From: Skermanella rosea
Lineage (GTDB): Bacteria > Pseudomonadota > Alphaproteobacteria > Azospirillales > Azospirillaceae
Direction: 5' to 3'
DNA: 64,000 nucleotides
Assembly: GCF_016806835.2 (NCBI RefSeq)
Contig: NZ_CP086112.1
Location: 514,001 to 578,000, forward strand
Notes under the pieces: model-generated
What the model was told of the DNA's origin: nothing
What the model saw: the letters and a program-made list of their open reading frames with translations, nothing else
The model's database searches: none
In this document: positions 34,130 to 43,811 of the stretch, piece by piece
Layout of the letters: each line of letters begins with the position of its first letter
Numbering within the stretch: position 1 is the first letter of the stretch
Program-made: the position numbers and the translations under genes

Positions 34130-34651
34130 TCAGTCGGAGTCGCGGCGGGCCTGGCCGACCTTGACCGCCTGCGAAACGCGCCCGATCTCGCGCGGGTCGG
34201 TGCTGACCGTCGGATTGGGATTCTCGACCATGGTCATCGACCGGTTCGCGGTCCTGCCCGAGTTGGGATGATGGCGAACGCGGTTCCGGCGTTTCAGCTC
34301 CAGGGCGCGTTGCGCGTAGTCGGCCTGGGTGCCGCCCGATCCCGCCTTCCGGATCCGCCCGAGCTCGCGGTTGAGGCGTTTCACCGCGCCGGCGAAGATC
34401 GCCGCCTTCGCTTCCGTGCCGGTATTGTCGCGGGCGGCGGAGGCGCCTCGGGGCTCGGCCTTGCCGCGCATCTCCCGGCGCTGTTGGCGGGAGCGATCCC
34501 TCGACTTCTGGCGATATTCGCGCAGCAGCTTCAAATTGCCTGCCAATGTATCCTCGGAAAGGCCGCATATCGCGGGATAGTGTGTCTGGCTTACGACTTC
34601 GAATTCACTTGCGGTCAGCAACCGCTTCTCCGTCGAAATGGGCACACTCAT
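34130..34651 (-). CDS. Hypothetical basic protein
   Basis: A 173-aa protein, strongly basic and hydrophilic, with no signal peptide or membrane segment. It opens SVPISTEKRLLTASEFEVVS and then QTHYPAICGLSEDTLAGNLK. A charged helical middle follows (EYRQKSRDRSRQQRREMRGK). The C-terminus contains YAQRALELKRRNRVRHHPNS. AGGAAGGAG before the ATG at 34649-34651 supports the start. No family was recognised. The composition suggests nucleic-acid or protein binding, which is speculative. Confidence 0.65.
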   Translation of the reverse strand: MSVPISTEKRLLTASEFEVVSQTHYPAICGLSEDTLAGNLKLLREYRQKSRDRSRQQRREMRGKAEPRGASAARDNTGTEAKAAIFAGAVKRLNRELGRIRKAGSGGTQADYAQRALELKRRNRVRHHPNSGRTANRSMTMVENPNPTVSTDPREIGRVSQAVKVGQARRDSD

Positions 34652-34755
34652 CGAACTGCTCCTTCCTGTGTGAAACCCGATAACTCTCGTCATCGGACTC
34701 CCTAGTTGGAGTTGTTTCGGAGATTTCCAGCCTTGAAACGCCCGTGCGCCGGGCC

Positions 34756-37017
34756 TTACACCCCGATCGCCGCCTTGATGCGGTCGCGGGTCAGCGGCAG
34801 GTCGCGCAGGCGGACACCGGCGGCGTCGGCCACCGCGTTGGCGATGGCGGCCGCCGCCGGTCCCTGGGCGGCCTCGCCGGTGCCCAGGTAGGGCATCCCG
34901 GGGCGGTCGATCACGTGGACCTCGACGCTGTCGGGCACCTGGTCGAAGCGCAGCACCCGATAGCTGCTCCAGTCCCGGCTGGTGATCCGGGTCCGGTCGA
35001 AGGTCGCGCGCTCCAGCAGCGTCCAGCTGGCGGACTGGATGATGCCGCCCTCGGTCTGGTTGCGGATGCCGTCGGGGTTGACCGCCTGCCCGCTGTCGAT
35101 CGCGGAGACGGCGCGCACCATCCGGACGGCGCCGGTCTCCCGCTCGACCGTGACCTCCACGGCGACCGCGCAGTAGGCCGCCAGGTTCTTGTAGCGGGCG
35201 AAGCCGAAGCCCCGGCCCCGGCCGGCGGGGAGATCGCCGGCGGCGGGCCAGCCGAAGCGCTCGGCGGCCAGGGTCACCACGTCGCGCGCCCGCGGGTCCT
35301 CCAGGTGGCGCAGCCGGAACTCCACCGGGTCGGCCCCAGCCTCGCGCGCCAGCTCGTCCATGAAGCTTTCCAGCGCGAACACGTTCATGTAGCCGCCCAG
35401 CGCCCGCAGGGCGGAGACGCGCAAGGGCATCTCCGGGATGAAATGATGGGTCACCCGGGCATTCGGCAGCGCGTAGAGCGGGATCGCGTTGCGGTCGCCG
35501 CCGCCGGCCGGCTGGGGAATCGGCTTGGGCGGATCGGGCTGGAAGGGCCGGGCCAGGTGCCAGGCCGGCATCAGGGCCCCCGCCCCGCCCGGCCGGGTCG
35601 AGTGGGCGTTGCTCCAGACCTCGTAGCTCCAGTCGACGATCCGGCCCTCGGCATCGAGCGCACCCGCCGCGCGCGACAGCATGGCCGGGCCGAACGGTTC
35701 CCAGGAATGCTCGTCCTCGCGCATCCACTGGACGCGCACCGGCCGGCCGGGGAACGCCCGGGCGAGCAGGGCGGCGTCGGCGCCGGCGTCGTCGGCCCCG
35801 TTGTGGCCGTAGCAGCCGGCCCCCTCGGTATGGATGCAGCGGACCCGGTCCTCCGGCAGCCCCAGCATCTCGACCAGGGCGGCCCGCAGCGGGTACATGC
35901 CCTGGGCGTGGGACCAGACCGTCATCATGCCGTCCTGGAACAGCCCGACCGCGCAGGACGGGCCGATGGAGGCGTGGACATGGTATTCGCGCCGGTACTC
36001 GGCCTCCAGCCGCCGCACGGCGCCGGAGGCCGCCGCCAGGCCGTCCTGCCGGTCGTGGATCACCGTGTCCTCGGACGGAAGGGCCAGCAGGGTATCGAAG
36101 ATGTCTGCCTGGTCGGGCAGCGCCGTCGCGTCGTCCCAGACCGCCGCGCGGGCGAGCGCGCGGGAGGCGGTCACCGCCTGCCACTCCCGTTCCGCGACCA
36201 CGGCCAGGTAGCTGCCGTCCCGGTGTACGCCGACGACCCCGGGCATCCCTTCGACCGCCGCGGCATCGACCTCGCGCAGGCGGGCGCCGTAGCCCGGCGG
36301 GCGGACGACGCGGGCATGGACCATGCCGGGCAGGCGGAGATCGTGGACATAGGCCGGGCCGCCGGTCACCTTCGCCGGGATGTCGACCCGCGGGACGTCG
36401 CGGCCGATCACCGTGTAGTCCTCCGCGGGCTTCAAGGCGGCGCCCGCCTCCGCCCGGATCCCGTCGAGCCCGTCTCCGCCGACCAGGTCGCCATAGCCGG
36501 CGGTCCTGCCGTCGGGGGCCGTGACGGAGCCACCTTCCAGGCGCAACCCATCGGCCGGGACGTCCAGCCGCTCCGCCGCCAGGTCCAGCAGGATCGCCCG
36601 GACCTGGGCCGCCGCGTGCAGGATCGCGGTGCCGCTTTCCTGCATGGACTGGCTCCCGGCGGTGAAGCTCTCGTTAGGCGTCCGGCCGGTGTCCGCCGTG
36701 ACCAGGGCAATGGCGGCGGGATCGACGCCCAGCTCCTCCGCCGCGACCTGGGTCAGCGCCGTCCTGATCCCCTGCCCCAGCTCGGCCTTGCCGGTGAACA
36801 CGGTGATGGCACCGTCGGCGTCGATCCGGATCCAGGACTCCAGGGACGGGTCGGCCCCAAGCGCCTTGGGCAGCCCGACGCCGCCCCCGCCGTCCGCTTC
36901 CTGCGGCGCCTGGGCCGCCAAGCGGCCGGGCATCAGGGTGAATCCGACCAGCAGCGCGCCGCCGCCGAGGAAGGCGCGGCGCGACAGCGCCCGGGGGAAG
37001 CCGGCCAACTCTTTCAT
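34756..37017 (-). CDS. Molybdenum hydroxylase large subunit (IorB-like)
   Basis: A 753-aa molybdopterin-binding subunit of the xanthine oxidase family, closest in layout to isoquinoline 1-oxidoreductase beta. It has a Tat signal (SRRAFLGGGALLVGFTLMPG), so the enzyme is exported. Family segments include ITVFTGKAELGQGIRTALTQ, AEYRREYHVHASIGPSCAVG, HSTRPGGAGALMPAWHLA and a final IANAVADAAGVRLRDLPLT. It should oxidise an aldehyde or N-heterocycle in the periplasm and pass electrons to the [2Fe-2S] subunit, then the triheme cytochrome. Its start overlaps the IorA-like stop by 4 bp. Confidence 0.88.
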   Translation of the reverse strand: MKELAGFPRALSRRAFLGGGALLVGFTLMPGRLAAQAPQEADGGGGVGLPKALGADPSLESWIRIDADGAITVFTGKAELGQGIRTALTQVAAEELGVDPAAIALVTADTGRTPNESFTAGSQSMQESGTAILHAAAQVRAILLDLAAERLDVPADGLRLEGGSVTAPDGRTAGYGDLVGGDGLDGIRAEAGAALKPAEDYTVIGRDVPRVDIPAKVTGGPAYVHDLRLPGMVHARVVRPPGYGARLREVDAAAVEGMPGVVGVHRDGSYLAVVAEREWQAVTASRALARAAVWDDATALPDQADIFDTLLALPSEDTVIHDRQDGLAAASGAVRRLEAEYRREYHVHASIGPSCAVGLFQDGMMTVWSHAQGMYPLRAALVEMLGLPEDRVRCIHTEGAGCYGHNGADDAGADAALLARAFPGRPVRVQWMREDEHSWEPFGPAMLSRAAGALDAEGRIVDWSYEVWSNAHSTRPGGAGALMPAWHLARPFQPDPPKPIPQPAGGGDRNAIPLYALPNARVTHHFIPEMPLRVSALRALGGYMNVFALESFMDELAREAGADPVEFRLRHLEDPRARDVVTLAAERFGWPAAGDLPAGRGRGFGFARYKNLAAYCAVAVEVTVERETGAVRMVRAVSAIDSGQAVNPDGIRNQTEGGIIQSASWTLLERATFDRTRITSRDWSSYRVLRFDQVPDSVEVHVIDRPGMPYLGTGEAAQGPAAAAIANAVADAAGVRLRDLPLTRDRIKAAIGV

Positions 37018-37511
37018 CGCGCGTCCTCCTGCCCGGTTCCGGCGGCATCGGCCGTCTGCATCGCCTGGGCGGCCCGGCGCACCGCCTTGAAGATCCGCAT
37101 ATGGGTGCCGCAGCGGCACAGGTTGGGATGCAGCGCGTCGCGGATCTCGGCGTCGGACGGCGCGGCCGTCCGCTCCAGGAGCGCCTGGGCGCTGATCATG
37201 AATCCGGGAATGCAGTAGCCGCACTGGGCCGCCTGTTCCTCGATGAAGGCGCGCTGGACCGGCCCCGGGTCGTCGGCGGTGCCCAGGCCCTCGACCGTCC
37301 GGATACGCCGCCCTTCCAGCGCCGCCACCGGGGTCACGCAGGAGACCACCGGCGCGCCGTCCACCAGCACCATGCAGGAGCCGCACTGCCCCAGCCCGCA
37401 GCCGAATTTCGCCGCGTTGAGCCCGAGGTCGTCGCGCAGCACGTAGAGCAGCGGCGTCGCCGGGTCGGCATCGACGCTGTGGTCCCGGCCGTTCACGGAC
37501 AGGGTGATCAT
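37014..37511 (-). CDS. Molybdenum hydroxylase [2Fe-2S] subunit (IorA-like)
   Basis: A 165-aa iron-sulphur protein. The plant-type [2Fe-2S] cluster ligands are in KFGCGLGQCGSCMVL with a later Cys (PVVSCVTPV). The second cluster domain has AQCGYCIPGFM and LCRCGTHMRIFKA. This is the standard small subunit of xanthine-oxidase-family enzymes. It has no signal of its own and is presumably co-exported with the Tat-tagged large subunit, which overlaps it by ATGA at 37014-37017. Confidence 0.93.
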   Translation of the reverse strand: MITLSVNGRDHSVDADPATPLLYVLRDDLGLNAAKFGCGLGQCGSCMVLVDGAPVVSCVTPVAALEGRRIRTVEGLGTADDPGPVQRAFIEEQAAQCGYCIPGFMISAQALLERTAAPSDAEIRDALHPNLCRCGTHMRIFKAVRRAAQAMQTADAAGTGQEDAR

Positions 37512-37521
37512 GGGGTTCCTC

Positions 37522-38805
37522 CTATTCCGCGGATCGGCCCGAGCGGGCCTCGGCGACCTTGGCCTCCAGACCGTCCCAGGCCGGCCCGCCGGAGAACCGC
37601 GTCCGCAGCCAAGCCGTCAGCTCGGCCACCTGCGCGTCGGTCAGCGCGTTGGCGAAGCCTGGCATCAGGGGCTGGGCCGCGGCGTCCGGCGTCTCGACGC
37701 CGTGCAGGATCGCCCGGATGGCGTTGCTGGGATTTGGCTGCGCCAGCGATGTGGCCCGGTCCAGGGCGACCGGCGCCTGGAACTGGAGCGGCCCGCCGGG
37801 TTCGTGGCAGGTGGCGCAGGCCCCGGCATAGATCGTCGCCGCCCGGCTGTGTTCCTGCCCCCGTTCCTCCTGGCCGACGCTGGCGACCGGCTCCGGGGGA
37901 GGCCCGTCCGGGGCGCCCATCCGGTCGGCGACATAGGTGGCGATCGCCCGGACATCCGCATCCGGCACGTCGGAGAGGTTGCGCACCACGGGCGCCATGG
38001 GTCCCGAGGCCACGGCATGATCCTCGCTGATGCCCGTGCGCAGGTAATCGAACAGGGCATCCCGGGTCCAAGGGACCGGCGCGGTCGAGTCCCGGTTCAG
38101 CGCCGGGGCATGCCAGCCTTCGGAGAAGCCGCCGGCGAACTCCCGGTCGGTCTCGCGGGCGCCCAGCGCGTTGCGCGGCGTGTGGCAGGCGCCGCAATGG
38201 GACAGCCCCTCGGCCAGATAGGCGCCGCGGTTCCACTCGTCCGACCGCTCCGGGTCGGGGCGGTACTCCCCGGTCTCCAGGAACAGGAGCTTCCACCCCG
38301 CCAGCAGGGGCCGGAAGGTCAGCGGCCAGGGCAGCCGGTTCGGCGGCGCCTCGGCCCGGACGGGCTCGCGGGTCATCAGGTAGGCGTAGAGCGCCCGGTT
38401 GTCCCGCGCGGTGACCTTGGTGAAATGATCGTAGGGGAAGCCCGGATACAGGTGCTCGCCGGAGCGGCCGACGCCCTCGGCCATCGCCCGCTGGAAGGCC
38501 TGCTCGGACCAGGATCCGATGCCGGTCTCCGGATCGGGCGTGATGTTGGTGCCATGGATCGTGCCGAACGGCGTCTCCAGCGGGTAGCCGCCGGCGAAAG
38601 GCTTGCCGCCCGGCGCGGTGTGGCATTGCAGGCAATTGCCCAGGGCCGCCAGCTTCGCCCCCTGGGCGATGTCGGCCGGCTCGAAGGCGGCGCGCCCGGG
38701 CGGGTCCACCGGGTCGATCTCCGATCGCCAGGCGAGCACGGCGAAACCGATCCCGCCCGCCGCGACCGCCAGCAGAACCCCGCCCGCGACATGGGATACC
38801 CGCAT
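37522..38805 (-). CDS. Triheme c-type cytochrome
   Basis: A 427-aa protein with an N-terminal membrane anchor or signal (GGVLLAVAAGGIGFAVLAW) and three CxxCH haem sites: CLQCH (58-62), CGACH (about 205) and CATCH (about 330). Distal methionine candidates are in GPMAPVV and LMPGFANALTD. This layout matches the cytochrome subunit of periplasmic alcohol and aldehyde dehydrogenases. It lies 10 bp upstream of the IorA-like gene, so it should accept electrons from that molybdoenzyme for the respiratory chain. Confidence 0.9.
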   Translation of the reverse strand: MRVSHVAGGVLLAVAAGGIGFAVLAWRSEIDPVDPPGRAAFEPADIAQGAKLAALGNCLQCHTAPGGKPFAGGYPLETPFGTIHGTNITPDPETGIGSWSEQAFQRAMAEGVGRSGEHLYPGFPYDHFTKVTARDNRALYAYLMTREPVRAEAPPNRLPWPLTFRPLLAGWKLLFLETGEYRPDPERSDEWNRGAYLAEGLSHCGACHTPRNALGARETDREFAGGFSEGWHAPALNRDSTAPVPWTRDALFDYLRTGISEDHAVASGPMAPVVRNLSDVPDADVRAIATYVADRMGAPDGPPPEPVASVGQEERGQEHSRAATIYAGACATCHEPGGPLQFQAPVALDRATSLAQPNPSNAIRAILHGVETPDAAAQPLMPGFANALTDAQVAELTAWLRTRFSGGPAWDGLEAKVAEARSGRSAE

Positions 38806-38996
38806 CGGCCGGCCTCCTTCCGCTGATCCCCGATCCGGAACCCGGCGCGGGTCCCACTCTCGCAGGTTTCAACTCCCGGAAGGGCCGATCGGTTCCGCGG
38901 GAAAGGCCGCTGACCGGGCCGATCGCCGAAATGCTTAAGTCACGATTTATTAACCAATCAAATCCAAGGTCGACTCTTCCGGAACCAGTTCACGCC

Positions 38997-41900
38997 ATGC
39001 CCGTCACGTCCTCGCTTCGCCGCCTGCCCGCCATGCCCCTCCGCCGACACCTGCTGGCACTGGTACTCGTCACCCTTCTGCCCATGCTAATCCTCGGGGG
39101 AACGCTGACCGCTTGGCTGGCGACCGAGCGGAGGGCCAGCGTCGAACAGGGGCTGCGGGAGACCGCCCAGGCCCTGGCCATGACGGTCGATCGGGAGGTG
39201 ACCGCCAACATCGAGGCGCTGCGGGGGCTTGCCGTCTCGGAATCGCTGGTCGAGGACGACCTGAAGGAGTTCCACGAGCGCGCCCTGCTGGCGCGCCACC
39301 TGCACTCGAACTGGCAGAACGTCGTCCTGCTGGACCCGGACGGCATCCCGCTGGTCCATACCGGACTGCCGTTCGGCGCGCCGCTGCCGCGGAGTTCCAA
39401 CCCGGAGCTGCTGCGCTTCGCGACGCAGGCGCAGCGGCCGGTGGTGTCGGACCTGTTCACCGGCAGCCTGTCGGGCGAGGCCGGCGTCGGCCATGTCGTG
39501 CCGGTGATGCGCGACGGGGCCGTGCGGTACCTGCTGACCGCCTTCGTGCGCCCGCAGGCCTGGGCGTCCCTGCTCGCCGAATTCAGTCCGCAGGACGGCA
39601 TGGTCGTGGCCGCCTTCGACCGCCGGGGCCGGTTCGTCGCGCGGAACCGGGACTCCGCGGCCTTCGTCGGCCGGATGATGCCGGACTGGCTGTCGGACGC
39701 CCGCAGCCGCTCGCCCAACGGGATGGCGCACGGCACGTCGCTGGAAGGAACGGACCTGGTCAGCGCCTACCGGTCGTCCCCCCTGACCGGCTGGACCCTG
39801 TTCGTCGGCGCGCCGACGGCCGATATCGACCGGCCGCTGGTCGGGACCCTGTGGATCGCCGGCGGGCTGGCGGCACTCCTTCTCGTCACCTCGCTGGTCC
39901 TGGGCCGCGCGCTGTGCCAGCGGATCCTGGGTCCGATCGAGGCCCTCGCCGAAGCGGGCCGGGCGCTCGCGAACCTGCACCGGGCCGGCGGCTCCGGCGT
40001 TTCGCCGCGGCGGTCGGCGCCGATCGCGGAGGTCGAGCGCCTGTGGCGGGCCCTCGCCGACGCCAATTCCAACATCCTCAGCGCCGGGCGGGCGACGGAG
40101 CAGGCCGAGGCCCAGTACCGCTCGATCGTGGACAGCGCCGTCGACGCGATCGTGGTGATCGACGACCAGGGGACGGTACGGTCCTTCAACCGGGCGGCGG
40201 AGCGGATCTTCGGCCATGCCGCCGGGGATGTCATCGGCGGCAACATCAAGATGCTGATGCCGGAAGCCGAGGCGAGCCGCCACGACGGCTATCTCGCCCA
40301 GTTCCGGCGGACCGGCGAACGCCGGATCATCGGCAGCGACCGCGCGGTCGAGGGGCGGCGCAAGGACGGTTCGGTGTTTCCGCTGGAATTGTCGATCGCG
40401 GAGTGGCAGGCCGACGGCCGCCGCTTCTTCACCGGGATCATACGGGACATCACGGAGCGCCGGGAGGCCGAGCGGGAGCGCGAGGAGATGATCGGCCGGC
40501 TGGAGACCAAGCGGCTCCACCTGCGCGCGATCATCGACACGATGCCGGTAGGATTGCTGATGGCCGACGCGCCGTCCGGCAGGATCGTCCTGGGCAATCC
40601 CGAGGTCGAGCGCATCCTGGGCCACCCCGTGCTGCCGACGCCCGACGTCGCGGCCTATTCCGCCTGGGGCGCCTGCGATCCCGACGGCGCGCCGCTGGCC
40701 CCCGAGGCCCACCCGCTGGCCCGCGCCCTGGGCGGCGAGGAGGTCCAGGCGGAGGAGATCCGCTACCGCCGCGGCGACGGATCGACCACCTGGATCAGCA
40801 TCAGCGCCGCGCCGATCCGGGCGGCCGGCGGGCGGATCACCGGCGCACTGGTCGCCTTCAAGGACATCGGCGCCTCCAAGGCGTGGGAAGGCCGGCTGGC
40901 GCTGGCGAAGGAGCAGGTCGAGCGGGCCAACCTGGCGAAATCCAAGTTCCTGGCCGCCGCCAGCCACGACCTGCGCCAGCCGATGCAATCGCTGTTCTTC
41001 GTCTCCACCGCGCTGGAGCGCCATGTCGCGACCGATGCCGGGCACGCCCTGCTGGAACGGCTCGGCCAGGGACTGGGAGCCCTGAAGGACCTGCTGGACA
41101 GCCTGCTCGACGTGTCCAAGCTGGATGCCGGCGCGATCGTGCCGGAGGTGGCCGACGTGCCGATCGGCCCGCTGATCGACGAAACCGCCGCCTGCTTCGC
41201 CCCCGCAGCCGCGGCCAAGGGGCTACGCCTGTCGCGGGACGCGGCCTGCGACGTCGCGGTGCGCAGCGACCGCACCCTGCTCGGCCGGATCATCCGCAAC
41301 CTGATGGAGAACGCGATCCGCTACACCGAGGCGGGCGAGGTCAGGATCCGGTGCCGCCCGGCGGCGGACGGAGTCCGCGTCGAGATCGCGGACACCGGCA
41401 TCGGCATCCCGCCCGAACACCTGGACCGGATCTGGGAGGAGTTCCACCAGATCGGCAACCAGGAGCGCGACCGCAGCCAGGGGCTCGGTCTCGGCCTCGC
41501 CATCGTCCAGCGCCTGTCGCGGCTGCTCGGCCACCCGGTGGAGGTCCACTCCGTGCCCGGCACCGGGTCCGTCTTCTCGATCCTGCTGCCGGCCGCGTCC
41601 CGGCCCCTCGGCGCGGAGATCCGCCGGGCGGGACCGGCAGCCGACGAGGCCGGAGCCCCCTCCGGCCGGGGCCGCGTGGCGCTCGCCATCGACGACGACG
41701 CCATCGTTCTGATGGGCATCCGGTCGATGCTGGAGGACTGGGGCTACGAGGTGCTGGCGGCATCGTCCGGCGACGAGGCGATCGCGGCCCTGGAACGGAG
41801 CGGCCTGACGCCGGACATCGTCGTCACGGACTACCGGCTGCGCAACGGCCAGGTCGGGACCGACTGCCTGCTGCGGATCCAGGAGTTCCTGGGCCGCAAG

Positions 41901-42095
41901 GTGCCGGGCGTGGTCCTGACCGGGGAAACCGGCCAGGACATCGTCTCCGCGATCGTCGCCATGGGTTTCGGCGCCGCCCACAAGCCGATCACCGGCGCCG
42001 AGATGCAGGCCGCCATCGAGCGCCAGATGGCGCGGCACGCGGACGGGGCCGCGGGCGCCGTGCCCGAGGAAAGCCGGGTCGCGGAGATGGCCTGA
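38997..42095 (+). CDS. Membrane hybrid histidine kinase with FixL-like haem PAS domain
   Basis: A 1,032-aa kinase. TM1 is about 18-40; an extracytoplasmic Cache-like sensor follows, then TM2 near 280-305. The first PAS domain (about 375-490) contains MLMPEAEASRHDGYLAQFRR. The His (residue 429) and Arg (residue 449) are spaced exactly as the haem ligand His200 and O2-contact Arg220 of Bradyrhizobium FixL. A second PAS follows (about 505-640), then the phospho-His in AAASHDLRQPMQSL, HATPase_c (DTGIGIPPEHLDRIWEEF) and a receiver (ALAIDDDAIVLMG, Asp in VVTDYRL). An ATG 22 codons upstream is possible, but that stretch is AT-rich and promoter-like. Confidence 0.87.
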   Translation: MPVTSSLRRLPAMPLRRHLLALVLVTLLPMLILGGTLTAWLATERRASVEQGLRETAQALAMTVDREVTANIEALRGLAVSESLVEDDLKEFHERALLARHLHSNWQNVVLLDPDGIPLVHTGLPFGAPLPRSSNPELLRFATQAQRPVVSDLFTGSLSGEAGVGHVVPVMRDGAVRYLLTAFVRPQAWASLLAEFSPQDGMVVAAFDRRGRFVARNRDSAAFVGRMMPDWLSDARSRSPNGMAHGTSLEGTDLVSAYRSSPLTGWTLFVGAPTADIDRPLVGTLWIAGGLAALLLVTSLVLGRALCQRILGPIEALAEAGRALANLHRAGGSGVSPRRSAPIAEVERLWRALADANSNILSAGRATEQAEAQYRSIVDSAVDAIVVIDDQGTVRSFNRAAERIFGHAAGDVIGGNIKMLMPEAEASRHDGYLAQFRRTGERRIIGSDRAVEGRRKDGSVFPLELSIAEWQADGRRFFTGIIRDITERREAEREREEMIGRLETKRLHLRAIIDTMPVGLLMADAPSGRIVLGNPEVERILGHPVLPTPDVAAYSAWGACDPDGAPLAPEAHPLARALGGEEVQAEEIRYRRGDGSTTWISISAAPIRAAGGRITGALVAFKDIGASKAWEGRLALAKEQVERANLAKSKFLAAASHDLRQPMQSLFFVSTALERHVATDAGHALLERLGQGLGALKDLLDSLLDVSKLDAGAIVPEVADVPIGPLIDETAACFAPAAAAKGLRLSRDAACDVAVRSDRTLLGRIIRNLMENAIRYTEAGEVRIRCRPAADGVRVEIADTGIGIPPEHLDRIWEEFHQIGNQERDRSQGLGLGLAIVQRLSRLLGHPVEVHSVPGTGSVFSILLPAASRPLGAEIRRAGPAADEAGAPSGRGRVALAIDDDAIVLMGIRSMLEDWGYEVLAASSGDEAIAALERSGLTPDIVVTDYRLRNGQVGTDCLLRIQEFLGRKVPGVVLTGETGQDIVSAIVAMGFGAAHKPITGAEMQAAIERQMARHADGAAGAVPEESRVAEMA

Positions 42096-42147
42096 CGCCG
42101 GAGAAGGCCCGGCGCGGTCCGGCGGCATCCGGCCGCCGCCCCCCGGA

Positions 42148-43752
42148 TCAGTCGCCGCCCTCCAGCATGGCGCGCACCTTCGCGAGCAGCGACTTGACGG
42201 CGAAGGGCTTGCTGAGCAGCTGGGTGCGGGGTCCCAGCGGCTCGTCGCCCAGCGCCGCGTTGTGGGCGTAGCCGGTCAGGAACAGGACCGCGAGCCCGGG
42301 CCTGATGCGTCTCGCGATCTCGGCGAGCTGACGGCCGTTCAGGCCCGGCAGGCCGACGTCGGTCGCCAGCAGGTCGATCTTGGCGTCGGACTCCAGTACG
42401 CGGATCGCGGCCTGGGGCTCGGGCACCTCGATCACCCGGTAACCGCGGTCCTCCAGCGACTGGACCAGGAGCATCCGGACCAGCGCCTCGTCCTCGACCA
42501 CCAGGATCGTCTCGCCCTCCTCGGCGCCGTCGGGCTCCGGCAGGGCCGGCACCGACTCCTCTGGTGTGGGGCCGTGGTGGCGCGGCAGGTAGAGCTTGAC
42601 CGTCGTTCCCCTCCCCTCCTCCGAATAGATCGCGGCGTGGCCGCCGGACTGGCGCGCGAAGCCGTAGAGCTGGCTGAGGCCCAGGCCGGTCCCCTGCCCG
42701 ATCGGCTTGGTGGTGAAGAACGGCTCGAACGCCCGCGCCCGCACCTCGGCCGACATGCCGGTGCCCGTGTCGGTCACGCACAGCACGACATACTGCCCCG
42801 GCTGAAGCCCCAGCTCCGCGGCGACATAGGCGTCGTCCAGGTGGCTGTTGGCGGTCTCGATGGTCAGGCGCCCGCCCTCCGGCATGGCATCGCGGGCGTT
42901 GATCGCGAGGTTGAGCAGCGCGTTTTCGACCTGATTGGCGTCGGCCCAGGTCCGCCAGAGGCCGCCCGCCAGGACCGCCTCGACCTGGATCGTTTCGCCG
43001 ACCGACCGCTGGAGCAGTTCCTGCATGCCGCCGACCAGCGCGTTGAGGTTGAGGCTGCCCGGCTGGAGCGGCTGGCGGCGCGCGAAGGCGAGCAGCCGCC
43101 GGGTCAGGGTCGCCGCGCGCTCGCCGGCCTGGTTCGCGGCCCGGACGTACCGCAGCAGGCGTTCCTGTCCCGCGAGCCCGTCCTTGAGCATGTCCAGGTT
43201 GCCCAGGATCGCCTGGAGCAGATTGTTGAAATCGTGGGCCACGCCGCCGGTGAGCTGGCCGACCGCCTCCATCTTCTGGGCCTGGCGGAGCGCCTCCTCG
43301 ACCCGCTCGCGCTGGGCCGTCTCGGTCTCCAGGTCGCGGGACTGCTCCGCCACCCGGCGCTCGAGCTGCCCTGCGGCCTGCTCGATCTGCCGGAGATGGG
43401 AGCGGGTGCGGTACTGTCGGCGCCGGGCGCGCTCCGCCGCGCGGGCGGCGCTCTTCAGCGTGTCGGCATGGAGCGGACGGTCCAGGAGCGTGACGTTGCC
43501 GAGCTGGCTGAAGACGTCCCAGCGCGCCCGGCGGCCCTTGGAGTCCCCCCGGGAGGTCAGCAGGATCACCGGGATGTCCGACCAGGGCGGCTGCGCGTCG
43601 AGGCACTCCAGCAGGTCGCCGTAGCCCGGGAGGAGCGCCTCCTCCGTCACCAGCAGCGCCGTCGCGTCCCCGGCCAAGCCGCGGCACATCTCGGACAGGT
43701 CGGCGCAGACACGCGAGGGGATGCCGGCCTCTTCCATGACCAGCCGGATCAC
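42148..43752 (-). CDS. Hybrid histidine kinase with N-terminal receiver-like domain
   Basis: A protein of at least 534 aa. A receiver-like N-terminus ([20 protein letters not shown]) is followed by a coiled coil ([20 protein letters not shown]). Next come HisKA ([19 protein letters not shown]), HATPase_c ([28 protein letters not shown]) and a C-terminal receiver ([18 protein letters not shown], Asp in LATDVGLPG). The GTG at 43752 truncates the first receiver strand. The frame stays open with good sense ([17 protein letters not shown]) back to a CTG at 43815, which overlaps the kaiC-like stop. AAGGAG precedes that CTG, so a CTG start is plausible. It is probably co-expressed with the KaiC-like gene. 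Confidence 0.85.
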   Translation of the reverse strand: MIRLVMEEAGIPSRVCADLSEMCRGLAGDATALLVTEEALLPGYGDLLECLDAQPPWSDIPVILLTSRGDSKGRRARWDVFSQLGNVTLLDRPLHADTLKSAARAAERARRRQYRTRSHLRQIEQAAGQLERRVAEQSRDLETETAQRERVEEALRQAQKMEAVGQLTGGVAHDFNNLLQAILGNLDMLKDGLAGQERLLRYVRAANQAGERAATLTRRLLAFARRQPLQPGSLNLNALVGGMQELLQRSVGETIQVEAVLAGGLWRTWADANQVENALLNLAINARDAMPEGGRLTIETANSHLDDAYVAAELGLQPGQYVVLCVTDTGTGMSAEVRARAFEPFFTTKPIGQGTGLGLSQLYGFARQSGGHAAIYSEEGRGTTVKLYLPRHHGPTPEESVPALPEPDGAEEGETILVVEDEALVRMLLVQSLEDRGYRVIEVPEPQAAIRVLESDAKIDLLATDVGLPGLNGRQLAEIARRIRPGLAVLFLTGYAHNAALGDEPLGPRTQLLSKPFAVKSLLAKVRAMLEGGD

Positions 43753-43811
43753 CTCGGCGTCCCTGCCCTTCGGGGCCAGGACCAGAATCGGAGCCGGTGG
43801 GAGGGAATCGT

